From contig JAUUYD010000211.1 in assembly GCA_030590585.1 (NCBI GenBank), positions 1 to 5,260 on the forward strand: a stretch of 5,260 nucleotides of DNA, given 5' to 3'. This DNA is from Spirochaeta sp. (lineage in GTDB: Bacteria > Spirochaetota > Spirochaetia > Spirochaetales_E > Spirochaetaceae_B). Below the pieces are notes generated by a model. It had not been told where the DNA came from. It did no database searches and saw only the letters and a program-made list of their open reading frames with translations. This document shows positions 1 to 5,260 of this stretch, piece by piece (the stretch's first letter is position 1; the number at the start of each line of letters is the position of its first letter). The translations under genes were made by a program, and so were the position numbers.

Positions 1-527
1 CCGATGGGAAACATCGCGAGTGCCGCCTGTTCCTGAGAGAGATGAGAGAGAAAGTAGGTCTGATCCTTAATCGGATCCGGTGAACGGTGAATACGGAACA
101 GACCATCATCACCTTTGGAAATCACCGCGTAATGACCCGATGCCACCTTGTCGAAAGTTTCACCGACCCTGTCGAGAAAGGCCCCGAATTTTATACGCTG
201 ATTACAGAAAATATCAGGACTTGGAGTCCGCCCCGCCTTGAGCTCCGACACCGTGTAAGACACCACACGGTCCCAATACTCCCGCTGCAGGCTCACAACC
301 TTCAGGGGTATCCCCGTCATATCACAGACACCCCGGGCATACTCCATATCCTCTTCCCAGGGACATGAACCCAGTGAGGCCAGCTCGTCTTCCAGCCAGA
401 TCTTCAAATAGTAAGCGCTAATATCCGCGTCCGGGTGCTTCTCTTTTAGAGAAACCAGCGCTGTCGAACTGTCAACGCCCCCGGATAATAAAACAGCAAT
501 CTTCACCCTTGCATCATCGTCATACAT
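1..527 (-). CDS. mnmA: tRNA-uridine 2-sulfurtransferase MnmA (N-terminal part; 3' end outside window)
   Basis: Cytoplasmic enzyme that adenylates and thiolates the wobble uridine (U34) of Lys, Glu and Gln tRNAs, using sulfur relayed from a cysteine desulfurase. The minus strand stays open from the left edge. The order of motifs is diagnostic: the PP-loop ATP-binding motif LLSGGVDSS; the segment YLKIWLEDE followed by CPWEED; LQREYWD; TPSPDIFCNQRIKFG, which carries the first catalytic Cys; ASGHYA; KDQTYFLSHL; and FPIG at the edge. The second catalytic Cys and the C-terminal beta-barrel lie beyond the window. The start is uncertain. ATG at 527 puts 8 residues before the family's usual KIAVLLSGG beginning. 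GTG at 506 matches the family start exactly, and ATG at 617 would add 30 residues but leave only 13 bases to the divergent gene. None has a well-spaced Shine-Dalgarno sequence. The family identification is secure; the start is about 50:50 among these options. Confidence 0.93.
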   Translation of the reverse strand, partial: MYDDDARVKIAVLLSGGVDSSTALVSLKEKHPDADISAYYLKIWLEDELASLGSCPWEEDMEYARGVCDMTGIPLKVVSLQREYWDRVVSYTVSELKAGRTPSPDIFCNQRIKFGAFLDRVGETFDKVASGHYAVISKGDDGLFRIHRSPDPIKDQTYFLSHLSQEQAALAMFPI

Positions 528-589
528 TTCAGAAATTTCAAGTGACCTCTGTCGCCACTGCGTGCCCGTGTCATCCAAGGAATAGACAT
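503..589 (-). other. Possible 28-codon leader ORF overlapping the mnmA GTG start
   Basis: A short minus-strand frame begins at ATG 589, with AGGGG at 600-596 as a plausible Shine-Dalgarno sequence at 6-base spacing. It runs out of frame with mnmA. Its TGA stop (505-503) overlaps the GTG (506-504) that begins the canonical MnmA sequence, forming GTGA, a classic coupling arrangement. The peptide begins MSIPWMTRARS and is basic and Met-rich, resembling nothing I recognise. It could be a translated leader that delivers ribosomes to the GTG, which has no usable Shine-Dalgarno sequence of its own. Against this, a TATAAT on the same strand overlaps the leader ATG, and mnmA may simply start at ATG 527 or 617. 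This is a hypothesis, not a gene call. Confidence 0.25.
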
Positions 590-630
590 TATAATCCCCT
601 GAAGTATAACAATTCATATATAATAAAATA
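588..630. promoter_or_regulatory. AT-rich divergent promoter region between mnmA and the regulator gene
   Basis: This is the only strongly AT-rich stretch between the two divergent genes. ATTATAAT at 588-595 is a palindrome and gives TATAAT on both strands (593-588 minus; 590-595 plus). A further TATAAT lies at 619-624 on the plus strand. The minus strand also has TGTTATACT at 611-603, which fits an extended -10 element. For the plus-strand TATAAT at 590-595, GTGTCA at 568-573 is a weak -35 match with a 16-base spacer. No convincing TTGACA is present for the others. I infer overlapping sigma-70-type promoters, and cannot tell which boxes are used. Confidence 0.4.
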
Positions 631-1833
631 GTGTTCACCAATGGCGTACAGTTGGCCGCGGAGGGCTGGCAAATCATCACCTCTTATCCTGAGGCCAGAA
701 TCGCTGCACGGAAGCTTCTTCTCTGGCTGGCTGAAACCTTGGAACTAATATCCATCGGGATGACCTGGATTGATGAAAAAACCGATTACTCCTGGACTGA
801 AAGGGTGGAAAGGGTAGGACCTTCGATACAGGCGTCATTACCTGAAAAAATCTGGAAACATCCTTTTCCTATTGGATCATCTTATTGGTTTCTGGAAGGA
901 TTTCAGGGTGGTCGTAAAGAACTCTCTATTCTTCTTAACCTGCTGGCGGAACAATGGATTCGCGCTGGCGGGGTAAATCTTGCTAAGAATCGAGGCCGGC
1001 GTTTTCTGAAAGGACAGTGCTCTGCAACTTCTGTAAATCCTTCCTGGATCGCCGTCAGCCGGGCAAGCCGAAATCTTCACTCCAGGCTCCCGGAAATGAG
1101 CTTATCCAGCCGGCCGCTGCTGCTCCTCGGTGAAAACGGCAGTGGAAAAAAATATCTTGCGGAACTTCTTCACAACAACGGCCTGAATCCCTCAGATCCG
1201 TTTACCGGACCTGAATCAACTGAAAACACCGGAACCCTTTTTGTTCCGGATTGGCAGCTTATAAATGAAGCAAACCGTAGGAAATTACTTGCTGATAAAA
1301 GACGTGTGATCGCCGCTGCCGTTCCGGGGAAGGAGACTGAATCACTTCGTGAGTTATGGTATAAAAGGACCGGCGATCAGAGGTCAATTATAAAAGTTCC
1401 CGCATTAAGAGAACATAGCGAAGACATCCCCATGCTCGCCGGGCGCTTTATAGAAAAGAGTATCAGAAATTCCAGCCTCCCGTCCCCGGCCATATCCCCC
1501 ACAGCTCTTAAAGCACTCATTGCCTATATTTGGCCGGGTAATATACGGGAACTCAAAGAAACCATGGCATGGTCTTTGGAAAAGTTTGACGGCATCCGAA
1601 TCCGACTCGGAGACCTTCCCCCGGCAGTCCGGGGAGCCGTCGGATTAGCACGGAACAGCTCCTGTCCCGAACAAGTTGCGGCCCTGGAGTATGAAGTCAT
1701 TAAGGAAGAATTGTTCCGGCAGCGGGGAAACCTCAGCCGGACAGCTCGAGCCCTCGGACTCAGCCCGAGACAAGTGTCCTGCCGGATAAAGAAATACGGG
1801 ATCAATCCTCGGGAGTTCAAACTTCACCACTAA
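631..1833 (+). CDS. Degenerate sigma-54-activator-like regulator with Fis-type HTH (NifA/NtrC-like, no GAFTGA)
   Basis: A 400-residue protein related to bacterial enhancer-binding proteins. Residues 1-130 form an N-terminal region of unknown fold, possibly a worn sensory domain. The AAA+ remnant starts with the P-loop GENGSGKK (167-174). Only about 30 residues later comes GTLFVPDW (201-208), where the family has GTLFLDE, so the usual insert with the GAFTGA loop that contacts sigma-54 is missing and Walker B is altered. The later parts are better kept: LWYKRTGDQ, VPALREHSEDIPMLAGRFI (256-274) and WPGNIRELKE (301-310, sensor II Arg). A Fis-type helix-turn-helix occupies about 366-392 (GNLSRTARALGLSPRQ, then KKYGI), closest in feel to NifA. 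It probably binds DNA but is unlikely to activate sigma-54 in the standard way. The GTG start has no Shine-Dalgarno sequence; an upstream stop at 607-609 limits any extension, and TTG at 652 is an alternative. Confidence is high for the coding frame and family, low for the function. Confidence 0.85.
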   Translation: MFTNGVQLAAEGWQIITSYPEARIAARKLLLWLAETLELISIGMTWIDEKTDYSWTERVERVGPSIQASLPEKIWKHPFPIGSSYWFLEGFQGGRKELSILLNLLAEQWIRAGGVNLAKNRGRRFLKGQCSATSVNPSWIAVSRASRNLHSRLPEMSLSSRPLLLLGENGSGKKYLAELLHNNGLNPSDPFTGPESTENTGTLFVPDWQLINEANRRKLLADKRRVIAAAVPGKETESLRELWYKRTGDQRSIIKVPALREHSEDIPMLAGRFIEKSIRNSSLPSPAISPTALKALIAYIWPGNIRELKETMAWSLEKFDGIRIRLGDLPPAVRGAVGLARNSSCPEQVAALEYEVIKEELFRQRGNLSRTARALGLSPRQVSCRIKKYGINPREFKLHH

Positions 1834-2318
1834 TTCCGGAACTCTTTAGCCCTTCCTGTAAAATTCAGAACTCCGGATTCCCTTTCCAAATTTCCGGGTT
1901 TCAATAAAATTGAAATCACCGTTGCAGAAGGTATCTCTCCGTCAAATTCCCGGCAGAGCCAGGAGCAGAAGTCTCCCAACCCCGGCTGGTGGCTGCAGAT
2001 CAGTACATGGTTCTGTTCCGAGACTTTTCCCGTTAGAACTCGTATCCAGTCGTCCAAACCCGCCAGATAGAGAGCGTCCACCACCATAATTTCAGGATTG
2101 GAGCTTCTCCAGGCTTCAATAAACAGCTCAATGGTTTCCCGTGCTCTTTGCGCCGGAGAAACAAGAACCAGATCCGGGGTTGGAAGCCGTTCTTCACAGA
2201 CAAGGCCCATCAAGGCCGCATCCCGGCGGCCCCTTTCATTCAGAGTTCGTTCAATATCAATCTGGCCGTCATAATCCCAAGTGCTTTTTGCATGCCGAAG
2301 CAGAGTCAGTCGAGTCAT
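1830..2318 (-). CDS. SixA-like histidine phosphatase
   Basis: A 162-residue cytoplasmic protein of the histidine phosphatase superfamily, SixA branch. Members of this branch dephosphorylate phosphohistidine (in E. coli, SixA acts on phosphotransferase-type proteins); the substrate here is unknown. The catalytic motif LLRHAKSTW is at the extreme N-terminus with His9 as the phospho-acceptor and Arg8 beside it. The ERTLNERGRRDA segment is typical of SixA-like proteins. SPAQRARET supplies the second Arg (Arg58), and ICSHQPGL supplies the second His (His110, in the position usually read as GHNPGL). The size matches compact SixA-type proteins without a cap domain. I chose ATG 2318 because the motif begins a few residues later, as is usual; TTG at 2342 would add 8 residues. 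No clear Shine-Dalgarno sequence precedes either. Its stop overlaps that of the convergent regulator gene. Confidence 0.88.
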   Translation of the reverse strand: MTRLTLLRHAKSTWDYDGQIDIERTLNERGRRDAALMGLVCEERLPTPDLVLVSPAQRARETIELFIEAWRSSNPEIMVVDALYLAGLDDWIRVLTGKVSEQNHVLICSHQPGLGDFCSWLCREFDGEIPSATVISILLKPGNLERESGVLNFTGRAKEFRN

Positions 2319-2371
2319 GACTATGATTCTAATGCAATTCAACCAGTTTCTGCTTGCTCTACCTGAGATAC

Positions 2372-2400
2372 TTCATATATCTTGTACCACCCACTTTGAA
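2372..2400 (-). promoter_or_regulatory. Candidate promoter for the SixA-like gene
   Basis: On the minus strand, TTCAAA (2400-2395) and TATGAA (2377-2372) are separated by exactly 17 bases. Each matches 4 of 6 positions of the sigma-70 consensus and would give a leader of roughly 45 bases. A direct repeat ACCACCC on the plus strand (2386-2392 and 2400-2406) flanks or overlaps the -35 box and could be an operator, although its 14-base period does not match one helical turn. Weak evidence. Confidence 0.25.
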
Positions 2401-2417
2401 CCACCCGGAGGTTTTCC

Positions 2418-2789
2418 ATGATTACCCGCGTCAAACTGAGTGATGAGCAAGCCCGAAAAGCCATCAGCGATAATGATTTTTCTTCCGACATTACCGAGGC
2501 ATCAGATGCCGTTGCCATCATTCTCACTCAGAGCTGGTGTCCTCAGTGGACCTTCATGGACATGTCCATCAATGGCTTGAAAGAAAGTCCGGAAAATCTT
2601 GATTTAACCATTTTCACTTTTGAATATGACCTTTCTCCCCTCTTTAATGAGTTTATACATTTCAAAGAAACTACCTACAGGAACTGGGAAGTTCCCTATG
2701 TACGGCTATACAAGGCCGGACGATTTATTAGTGACGGTAACGCCATGCCCGCCGGCCGAATGTTAAAGAAGCTTCAGAAAGCATCATGA
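2418..2789 (+). CDS. Thioredoxin-fold protein with a single active-site cysteine (CPQW)
   Basis: A small cytoplasmic protein of 123 residues with no signal peptide. A beta strand VAIILTQSWCPQW (32-44) ends in the position of the thioredoxin active site, but the usual CxxC is C41-P-Q-W44, so the resolving cysteine is missing and C41 is the only cysteine in the protein. A strand FTFEYDL (66-72) follows. VPYVRLYKAGRF (92-103) corresponds to the cis-Pro loop and the next strand of thioredoxins (compare VPTLLLFKNG), with Pro93 as the likely cis-proline. GGAGG at 2407-2411, 6 bases before ATG, fixes the start. The stop overlaps the start of the racemase gene (ATGA), so the two are translationally coupled. 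It cannot work as a classical dithiol reductase. A glutathione-type or low-molecular-weight-thiol partner, a chaperone role or binding to the racemase are possibilities, none shown by the sequence. Confidence 0.8.
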   Translation: MITRVKLSDEQARKAISDNDFSSDITEASDAVAIILTQSWCPQWTFMDMSINGLKESPENLDLTIFTFEYDLSPLFNEFIHFKETTYRNWEVPYVRLYKAGRFISDGNAMPAGRMLKKLQKAS

Positions 2790-3478
2790 AAACCATCGGA
2801 CTTTTGGGGGGTATGAGCTGGGAATCAACCCGGGAATACTACCGGCTGATCAACGAAAAGGTCAGAATGAAACTGGGAAGTCTGCACTCCGCCGAAATCA
2901 TTATGGCTTCGGTTGATTTCCAGCCCCTGGCAACTGCTATGGATTTAGAAGACTGGGATGAGATCCGCAAGGTTCTGATCAACAGAACAAATCGTCTGGT
3001 TGATGCCGGTATTGATCTTCTTCTTATCTGCACCAACACCATGCATAAGTTTGCCGCGGATATAGCGGCCGCCGCAGCTCCGGCCAAGCTGATACACATC
3101 GGAAAATGCACTGCCGATGAAGCCCGCCGCCGAGGATATAAAAAAATATCTCTATTGGGAACACGGTTCACCATGGAAGAAGACTTCTATCGGGCAAAGC
3201 TGGAAGCAGCAGGCCTTGAGGTACTCATTCCGGAGAAAGAAGAGCGGGAATGGATTGATAAACTCATTTTTGGCGAGCTTTGCGCTGGAATTTTCAAGAA
3301 TGAGAGCCGTCTCCGCCTCGCCGGAATAACTGCCGAACTTGCAGGAAAGGGTGCTGAGGCGGTGGTGCTGGGATGTACCGAATTGCCCCTCATCCTTGGC
3401 CCTGAAGAGAGTCCGATTCCTGTTCTGGATACCATGGAGATTCATACAGATGCAGCTGTGTCTGAAGCTTTGAAATGA
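2786..3478 (+). CDS. Aspartate/glutamate racemase family protein (YgeA/RacX-like)
   Basis: A cytoplasmic, cofactor-independent amino acid racemase of 230 residues, the usual length for the family. The N-terminus KTIGLLGGMSWESTREYY is the hallmark of the YgeA/RacX group. The two cysteines that act as general acid/base pair are both present: Cys82 in ICTNTMHK and Cys197 in GCTELPLI. The chain forms two similar Rossmann-like halves, the second opening with KKISLLGTRFTM (119-130). Family members racemise Asp, Glu or a broad range of amino acids, and non-cognate D-amino acids made by broad-range members can be used in cell-wall remodelling; the substrate cannot be read from sequence. The start is the ATG inside the ATGA overlap with the thioredoxin-like gene, so it relies on coupling or on the AAGAAGC-type purine stretch upstream rather than on a strong Shine-Dalgarno sequence. 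No terminator hairpin is apparent after its TGA. Confidence 0.93.
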   Translation: MKTIGLLGGMSWESTREYYRLINEKVRMKLGSLHSAEIIMASVDFQPLATAMDLEDWDEIRKVLINRTNRLVDAGIDLLLICTNTMHKFAADIAAAAAPAKLIHIGKCTADEARRRGYKKISLLGTRFTMEEDFYRAKLEAAGLEVLIPEKEEREWIDKLIFGELCAGIFKNESRLRLAGITAELAGKGAEAVVLGCTELPLILGPEESPIPVLDTMEIHTDAAVSEALK

Positions 3479-3549
3479 ATGGTCTTATTCTTGACTCCTC
3501 CCCCACCACATGATAGTTATAAACAATTCACCAACTTGAGGAGGTTTTT

Positions 3550-3591
3550 ATGAAAATTGAAACCCGGACTGCGGGGAATACCTGCCGTTAG
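3550..3591 (+). other. Tiny ORF (13 codons) behind a near-perfect Shine-Dalgarno sequence
   Basis: GAGGAGG at 3538-3544 stands 5 bases before ATG 3550, one of the best ribosome-binding sites in the window. The frame encodes MKIETRTAGNTCR and stops at TAG. Inserting one G in the GGGG run at 3574-3577 would extend it to 20 codons, ending at TGA 3609-3611. It could be a regulatory leader peptide for rsgA, or the surviving 5' end of a decayed gene. Its frame is the same as that of rsgA but is separated from it by stop codons. No function can be assigned. Confidence 0.3.
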
Positions 3592-3799
3592 GTGTTAAAG
3601 GATTATTCTGAAGTCACCTTTTCATAGTGGCTTGAAAAAAACTTCCCTTTTCTTACAGCCTGCGGCTTGTCCCGCTTGATAACACATCTCATTTACAAAC
3701 GGGGGTACAGGCTCAGCCTTTACCTGTTAATTTACCGGCATCCCGGACGGCTGCAGCTGTGTCTTCTGTGTCCTGAGGATAGTCGGCAGGATAAATTTC

Positions 3800-3803
3800 G
3801 GAG
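3800..3803 (+). promoter_or_regulatory. Ribosome-binding site that fixes the rsgA start
   Basis: GGAG lies 7 bases before ATG 3811. With the MTLEDWGWNE beginning typical of this RsgA subgroup, it supports 3811 over the in-frame TTG at 3667, which has no such site. Confidence 0.7.
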
Positions 3804-3810
3804 TAAAGAA

Positions 3811-4887
3811 ATGACCCTTGAAGATTGGGGATGGAACGAAAAACGAGCGGCTGAATTCGCCGAATACGAACAGGAAGGATGGAAACCGGGACGGGTTGTC
3901 AGACCGGGACGGGGTATCTATCGAATTGCCGCTGTCTCCGGCTGCGGAAAGGGAGAAGAAAAAGATGCCCGGCTGACAGGAAAGGCCCTGGGACGGGGGG
4001 AGGCCCCGGCTGCCGGGGACTGGGTGGCCTGGCGGGAGGAAGGCGGCAGCTCGATTATCGCTGCCGTTCTGTCCCGGAAAACCATTATCTCCCGGAAAAC
4101 CGCCGGTGTAACATCCCGGGAACAGATTATGGGAGTGAATGTCGATGTTCTATTTATCGTTCAGGCCCTGGGCGACGGCCGGGGTTTCACCCCCCGGGGA
4201 CTGGAACGCTATGTCACCATGGCTTGGGAATCCGGCTGTCATCCGGCAGTTGTACTGAATAAAGCCGATCTTGCCGAAAACCTCAGAGCTGATCTGTCTG
4301 TTGCAGAAACTGCTGCCCCGGGAATTGATGTTATCTCCTGCAGTACACTGACAGGGCAGGGTATCGATGAACTGAAAGCCCTGCTGCCTCCGGGACTCAC
4401 CGCTGCGTTTATTGGGCCCTCCGGTGTAGGGAAATCCTCTATTATCAACGCCGTTGCAGGAAATTTGCTGGCGGATACCGGTGAAATTAGGGAAGCCGAC
4501 AACCGGGGCAGGCACACGACAACTCATCGGGAACTGCACCGCCTGCAGGACGGAAGGCTTCTCCTGGATACTCCCGGCTTGAGGGAGCTTCAGCTCTGGG
4601 GTGAAAAGGATTCTGCAGATGCCGCATTTCCTGAAATCGAAGCACTTGCGGATCAATGCAGATTCAGGGATTGCCGGCATGAGAGCGAACCCGGTTGTGC
4701 CGTTAAAGCAGGACTTGAAGACGGCTCCATTGTCCCGGAACGATACGGCAGCTGGTTGGAGATGCGTAAAGAACTGACCTGGCTCGAATCCAGACGGGAC
4801 GAGAAAGCCAAACGGGAACTGGAACAGAAGTGGATGGAGATTTCCCGTTTCTCAAGACAGAGGAAGAAGGGAACTGAAGTCTGGTAA
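3811..4887 (+). CDS. rsgA: Ribosome small-subunit-dependent GTPase A
   Basis: A late-acting 30S assembly factor (also YjeQ/YloQ) that binds the immature small subunit and hydrolyses GTP. The 358-residue protein has the three expected parts. The N-terminal OB-fold spans about 25-95 (GRVVRPGRGIYRI, then LTGKALGRGEAPAAGDWVAW). The GTPase is circularly permuted: NKAD (G4, 150-153) comes first, then SCSTLTGQG (G5 region, 176-184), GPSGVGKSS (G1, 202-210), GRHTTTHREL (G2, 233-242) and DTPGLREL (G3, 253-260). The zinc-binding domain has Cys283, Cys288, His290 and Cys296 in the pattern CRFRDCRHESEPGC. The C-terminus (about 315-355) is a charged helix. All key residues are intact. The subtype with the LEDWGWNE start is the longer, about 350-residue form common outside Proteobacteria, in my recollection. 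The next gene begins 75 bases downstream on the same strand, so co-transcription is possible. Confidence 0.97.
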   Translation: MTLEDWGWNEKRAAEFAEYEQEGWKPGRVVRPGRGIYRIAAVSGCGKGEEKDARLTGKALGRGEAPAAGDWVAWREEGGSSIIAAVLSRKTIISRKTAGVTSREQIMGVNVDVLFIVQALGDGRGFTPRGLERYVTMAWESGCHPAVVLNKADLAENLRADLSVAETAAPGIDVISCSTLTGQGIDELKALLPPGLTAAFIGPSGVGKSSIINAVAGNLLADTGEIREADNRGRHTTTHRELHRLQDGRLLLDTPGLRELQLWGEKDSADAAFPEIEALADQCRFRDCRHESEPGCAVKAGLEDGSIVPERYGSWLEMRKELTWLESRRDEKAKRELEQKWMEISRFSRQRKKGTEVW

Positions 4888-4962
4888 AAAAATCCGGTAA
4901 TTTCCCAAATACATCCTCGACGGCAGAGTTTTGATTGTGTAGGATTCCCGGGAGGGACAGAC

Positions 4963-5260
4963 ATGAACAACGAAACAACTTTGGTCCTGATCCGCCATGG
5001 TGAAACCGAGTGGAACCAGACCGGCCGCTACCAGGGCCATGCGGACAGCCCGCTTACAAACCGGGGCCTGGCTCAGGCACGGGCGGTGGCCCTGGTACTT
5101 GATGGTGAAAATTTTGATGCCTTTTATACCAGCGATCTCGGACGTGCAAAGCGTACTGCCGCCATCATCGCCGACAAAGTGGGTAAACGTTATCTGACAG
5201 ATTCCCGGCTCAGAGAGCAGCATTACGGTCTGATCCAGGGCCATGACGGGAAAAGTGCCC
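4963..5260 (+). CDS. Histidine phosphatase family protein, phosphoglycerate-mutase-like (3' end outside window)
   Basis: The first 99 residues of a cofactor-independent-looking member of the phosphoglycerate mutase/fructose-2,6-bisphosphatase branch. LVLIRHGETEWNQTGRYQGH (7-26) holds the phospho-acceptor His12 with Arg11, and the GRYQGHADSPLTNRG run is highly typical of this branch. SDLGRAKRTA (57-66) gives the second conserved Arg (Arg61), and LREQHYGLIQG (83-93) gives the acid Glu84. The second catalytic His lies beyond the right edge. Relatives include broad-specificity phosphatases (PhoE), alpha-ribazole phosphatases (CobC) and true phosphoglycerate mutases. The LIQG in place of the more usual WEG favours a phosphatase over a mutase but does not identify the substrate. 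GGAGG at 4951-4955 is 6 bases before the ATG, so the start is clear. Confidence 0.92.
   Translation, partial: MNNETTLVLIRHGETEWNQTGRYQGHADSPLTNRGLAQARAVALVLDGENFDAFYTSDLGRAKRTAAIIADKVGKRYLTDSRLREQHYGLIQGHDGKSA

Larger units (their letters stand above)
3479..3810. other. 332-base interval without a conventional gene, upstream of rsgA
   Basis: It contains a tiny frame with a strong Shine-Dalgarno sequence (3550-3591, listed separately) and TTGACT at 3491-3496, which could be a -35 box but has no good -10 at 16-18 bases. From 3610 onward no motif stands out. The frame in phase with rsgA is open from 3628 to 3810, but its translation (Leu- and Arg-rich, starting from TTG 3667) does not look like the RsgA family, so I treat it as untranslated. 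I found no stable hairpin followed by a T-run and no recognisable riboswitch or tRNA. Confidence 0.6.

Noticed and set aside
87..368. Plus-strand 93-codon reading frame at the left edge
   Set aside because: It lies wholly antisense to the clear MnmA sequence, has no ribosome-binding site and its translation resembles no family.
642..656. TGGCGTACAGTTGGC as a sigma-54 (-24/-12) promoter
   Set aside because: It lacks the GC of the -12 element at the right spacing, and it lies inside the regulator's coding frame.
2319..2342. TTG start adding 8 residues to the SixA-like protein
   Set aside because: The catalytic RHA motif normally follows within about 10 residues of the N-terminus, which ATG 2318 provides, and TTG has no supporting site.
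3707..3727. ACAGG/CCTGT inverted repeat as a terminator or attenuator
   Set aside because: Only 5 base pairs with an 11-base loop and no following T-run; too weak to call.
3667..3810. 48-residue N-terminal extension of RsgA from TTG 3667
   Set aside because: The family start and a good GGAG site are at 3811; the extension is Leu/Arg/Cys-rich, unlike the OB-fold, and its TTG has no Shine-Dalgarno sequence.
4946..4953. TCCCGGGA palindrome overlapping the ribosome-binding site of the last gene
   Set aside because: At 8 bases it is likely chance in a G-rich Shine-Dalgarno context; no extended hairpin supports a regulatory role.
4852..5244. 130-codon minus-strand frame across the rsgA/phosphatase junction
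   Set aside because: It is antisense to two well-supported genes and has no family resemblance.

Overview
This is a chromosomal, housekeeping-type stretch of about 50% GC from a Gram-negative-like or otherwise deep-branching bacterium. The MnmA variant (a long form with the CPWEED and LQREYWD segments, shared in my recollection by plastid-type and spirochaete enzymes) and a NifA-like regulator in this setting make a free-living spirochaete my best guess. That is an inference from recalled family resemblance and could not be tested by a search. No mobile element, tRNA, rRNA, CRISPR array or phage gene is visible.

Layout. Positions 1 to about 527 (minus strand) hold the N-terminal part of mnmA, the tRNA 2-thiouridylase, whose C-terminus lies beyond the left edge. 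An AT-rich divergent promoter region follows (about 588-630). From it a 400-codon plus-strand gene reads rightward: a sigma-54-activator-like protein with a Fis-type DNA-binding domain, but with the GAFTGA region absent and Walker B damaged. It converges with, and overlaps by 4 bases, a minus-strand SixA-like histidine phosphatase (1830-2318). A second divergent gap (2319-2417) leads into a translationally coupled pair: a single-cysteine thioredoxin-fold protein (2418-2789) and an aspartate/glutamate racemase-family enzyme (2786-3478, ATGA overlap). A 332-base interval without a conventional gene (3479-3810) contains a 13-codon reading frame behind a near-perfect Shine-Dalgarno sequence. The window ends with rsgA (3811-4887), the circularly permuted ribosome-assembly GTPase, and 75 bases later the start of a second, phosphoglycerate-mutase-like histidine phosphatase cut by the right edge.

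How the genes relate. mnmA and rsgA serve translation (wobble-uridine thiolation and 30S maturation). The thioredoxin-like/racemase pair is the only clearly coupled unit. The two histidine phosphatases belong to different branches of the same superfamily and sit in different transcription units. I see no single multi-gene system. The points most worth a second look are the degenerate sigma-54-activator-like protein, the start-site and leader structure of mnmA, the monothiol thioredoxin coupled to a two-cysteine racemase, and the tiny frame upstream of rsgA.
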